Assembly (NCBI RefSeq): GCF_009857915.1
Contig: NZ_WWCM01000016.1
Span: forward strand, 1 to 64,000
Reading direction: 5' to 3'
DNA length: 64,000 nucleotides
Origin: Duganella qianjiadongensis
GTDB lineage: Bacteria; Pseudomonadota; Gammaproteobacteria; Burkholderiales; Burkholderiaceae_D
Position numbers and translations under genes: made by a program. Shown here one piece after another: positions 62,557 to 64,000 of this stretch; the first letter of the stretch is position 1, and each line of letters starts with the position of its first letter. The notes under the pieces are model-generated. The model had not been told where the DNA came from. It searched no databases and saw nothing but the letters and a program-made list of their open reading frames with translations.

Positions 62557-63621
62557 ATGTCCACCATCTCTGCCCTCACATCGCGCAATCTGCCCGCCTC
62601 GCTGTATGCGGCCAGCGCGCAGAATGACAGCAAAACCAGCGCTAGCCGGCAAGTCAAGGCTAGCGAGACGGTGCCTGCCAGCGCTAATCCGGTCAGCTCG
62701 ATCTCGGCCGGCTCGTCCAGTAATGCGCTCGACCAGCATCTGGCCGCGGTCGGCAACGACACCATAGACTACGCCCAGAGCTTCCTCAGCAGCTTCGCCC
62801 AGACCCTGTTCGGCAATGGCGGCAAAGACGCCCAGATCAGCTTTGATAGCGCCAGCCTCGATACTTCCAGCACGCTTGCCGCAGGCGTGCGCCAGAGCAG
62901 CGGCGCCAATGGTAATAGTACGGCAGCCGCTTTCCAGCTGACCGATAGCTCGCATTTCATCGGCAAGGGCACGATCACTACGGCCGATGGCCGCAAATTC
63001 GATTTCGAAGTGGAAGTCCAGTACGACGCCCAGCTCGGTGCCGCTGCCAGCAGCACCAGCAATTCGGCCGCTGCGACCAATAGCGCCAATGCCGGCGACA
63101 AGTCGAACCAGCTACTGGACAGCCTGTCCGCGCAGCCAAGCCCGGCAAAACAGGCCGAGTCCAACCGCAGCCTGACCACCAGCAGCAGCGATCTGCCCAA
63201 GGTTCAGGTACCGAATATCGATTTCCCCGGCACCCTGTCCGATCTGTTCAAACTGATAGGCCTCGATCTGCAAAGCGCGCTGTCGACCGGCGATAACACG
63301 CCTGACCGCAGCAGCGACGGCATAGACCGCAACACCCTGCGCAGCCTGTCGCTGCGCCTGCTCAATCTGGTCAACAGCAAGGACACCAACACCTACAGCG
63401 CGCCTAGCGCTGCCGACAAGGCTAAAACTGCGGCCAGCGATCCGGCTGCCGCCAAAGCAGCGCCGGCCGCCGAGACAGGGGCTGCGGCGACGGCCTCCGG
63501 CAGCAGCAGCGCGGCCAGCGCTAGCGCCACGCCACCGGCCGCCAGCACACATGCCGCCAGCCCGCCCCGCACCGACGGCGATCGCGACGGCGACAAGGCC
63601 GTTGCCGACATCGGTGCCTGA
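62557..63621 (+). CDS. Low-complexity protein, DUF5610-like core
   Basis: The 354-residue protein is rich in Ser, Ala, Asn and Asp. A central ordered part (about 65-165, FLSSFAQTLFGNGG and HFIGKGTITTADGRKFDFEVEVQYD) recalls DUF5610, and the C-terminal third is an Ala/Ser-rich disordered tail. Some such proteins are linked to the cell surface or flagella, but nothing here proves it. The name is tentative. A terminator follows. Confidence 0.5.
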   Translation: MSTISALTSRNLPASLYAASAQNDSKTSASRQVKASETVPASANPVSSISAGSSSNALDQHLAAVGNDTIDYAQSFLSSFAQTLFGNGGKDAQISFDSASLDTSSTLAAGVRQSSGANGNSTAAAFQLTDSSHFIGKGTITTADGRKFDFEVEVQYDAQLGAAASSTSNSAAATNSANAGDKSNQLLDSLSAQPSPAKQAESNRSLTTSSSDLPKVQVPNIDFPGTLSDLFKLIGLDLQSALSTGDNTPDRSSDGIDRNTLRSLSLRLLNLVNSKDTNTYSAPSAADKAKTAASDPAAAKAAPAAETGAAATASGSSSAASASATPPAASTHAASPPRTDGDRDGDKAVADIGA

Positions 63622-63653
63622 GCGGCCAGTATAATAAGCGCTGCACCTGCCTG

Positions 63654-63690
63654 AACCGCCAGAGATGCCCGTCATCTCCGGCGGTTTTCG
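63654..63690 (+). terminator. Intrinsic terminator after the DUF5610-like gene
   Basis: AACCGCCAGAGATG pairs, with one mismatch, with CATCTCCGGCGGTT and is followed by TTCGTCTT. It ends about 40 bp before the next gene. Confidence 0.75.
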
Positions 63691-63728
63691 TCTTGTCCGA
63701 CGCTTACCTCACCTTTTGAATGCCCGCC

Positions 63729-64000
63729 ATGTCCTTACAAACCGCCTCCCCTGCCGCACCTCAACTGATACACTGGGAGGAAAACGGCGCCCAGTGCAGC
63801 GCCGTCTGGCACTCGGAAGCGGGCATGCCGCCGCCCAAGCGGGTGGTTATCGCCGACGACCGCATCAATGCCGACATGGCCTACAGCATGGCCTGCGAAG
63901 GCACTGCATTGCTGTGGCGCGGCGACTTCCAGAATGCCCGCCAGTTGCTGCAGGCGCTAGCACGCCGTATCGATCACAAGGGCCGGGGTAGCAAAAAGGC
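63729..64000 (+). CDS. Probable SAM-dependent methyltransferase, N-terminal part (cut by window end)
   Basis: The frame starts at the ATG at 63729 (MSLQTASPAAPQLIHWEENG) and continues to the window end without a stop, 90 codons. The segment CEGTALLWRGDFQNARQLLQAL resembles the start of a family of methyltransferases in related bacteria, but no SAM motif lies within the visible part. The rest lies outside the window. Confidence 0.5.
   Translation, partial: MSLQTASPAAPQLIHWEENGAQCSAVWHSEAGMPPPKRVVIADDRINADMAYSMACEGTALLWRGDFQNARQLLQALARRIDHKGRGSKK

Overview
The window looks like chromosome from a betaproteobacterium of the Burkholderiales, most likely family Oxalobacteraceae (Janthinobacterium/Duganella/Massilia-like). 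The grounds are gene order and family content: rpmF-plsX-fabHDG-acpP-fabF-rpoE-rseA-degQ-lepA-lepB-rnc-era-recO-pdxJ-acpS-uvrC-pgsA-tRNAs on one strand, a PEP-CTERM protein, and several GGDEF proteins. Genus and species cannot be fixed from the sequence alone.

Region 1 (1-13913) is accessory DNA: loosely packed, unrelated genes with long gaps and broken mobile elements. It holds a transposase tail, a decayed chitin-binding-like fragment, a large metallo-beta-lactamase-fold protein of NAPE-PLD type with a long helical N-terminus, a lone contractile-injection-type tail tube protein, a diguanylate cyclase, a DMP19-like protein, an RlaP-type nucleotidyltransferase, a secreted TPR protein, a class II Fic protein behind a tandem palindromic operator, a DUF4268 nuclease-like protein, and a secreted protein with a short tandem repeat. 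It ends in an intact IS3-family element, an IS2-like remnant and a broken integrase directly beside the 3' end of tRNA-Cys. I read this as the tRNA-proximal end of a decayed genomic island.

Region 2 (13914-34641, all minus strand) is conserved core. Its functional blocks are translation and ribosome maturation (lepA, era, rnc, rpmF, yceD), fatty acid and phospholipid synthesis (plsX, fabH, fabD, fabG, acpP, fabF, acpS, pgsA), envelope stress (rpoE, a short rseA-like gene, degQ), protein export (lepB), DNA repair (recO, uvrC) and pyridoxine synthesis (pdxJ). A sigma-E-type promoter precedes rpoE, a near-consensus sigma-70 promoter precedes the tRNA-Gly x3/tRNA-Cys cluster, and several intrinsic terminators split the block.

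Region 3 (34770-64000) is mixed-strand core. It contains maf/yceF, an RsmI-like methylase, an HDOD/degenerate EAL protein, rlmJ with a long basic tail, a pair of small unknown genes, isocitrate lyase, a PEP-CTERM protein, rraA, clpB with a clear sigma-32 promoter, a DUF349 protein with moaE, a Pat-type acetyltransferase with a shortened ATP-grasp part, a DUF2804 protein, two diguanylate cyclases, sbcDC, a HExxH putative metalloprotease, two small or unknown genes and the start of a probable methyltransferase cut by the window edge.

The least ordinary points are the NAPE-PLD-like protein beside a lone tail tube gene, the Fic operator array, the short soluble RseA with no rseB, the tailed RlmJ, the shortened Pat and the island end at tRNA-Cys. 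No rRNA or CRISPR array was seen, and no complete phage.
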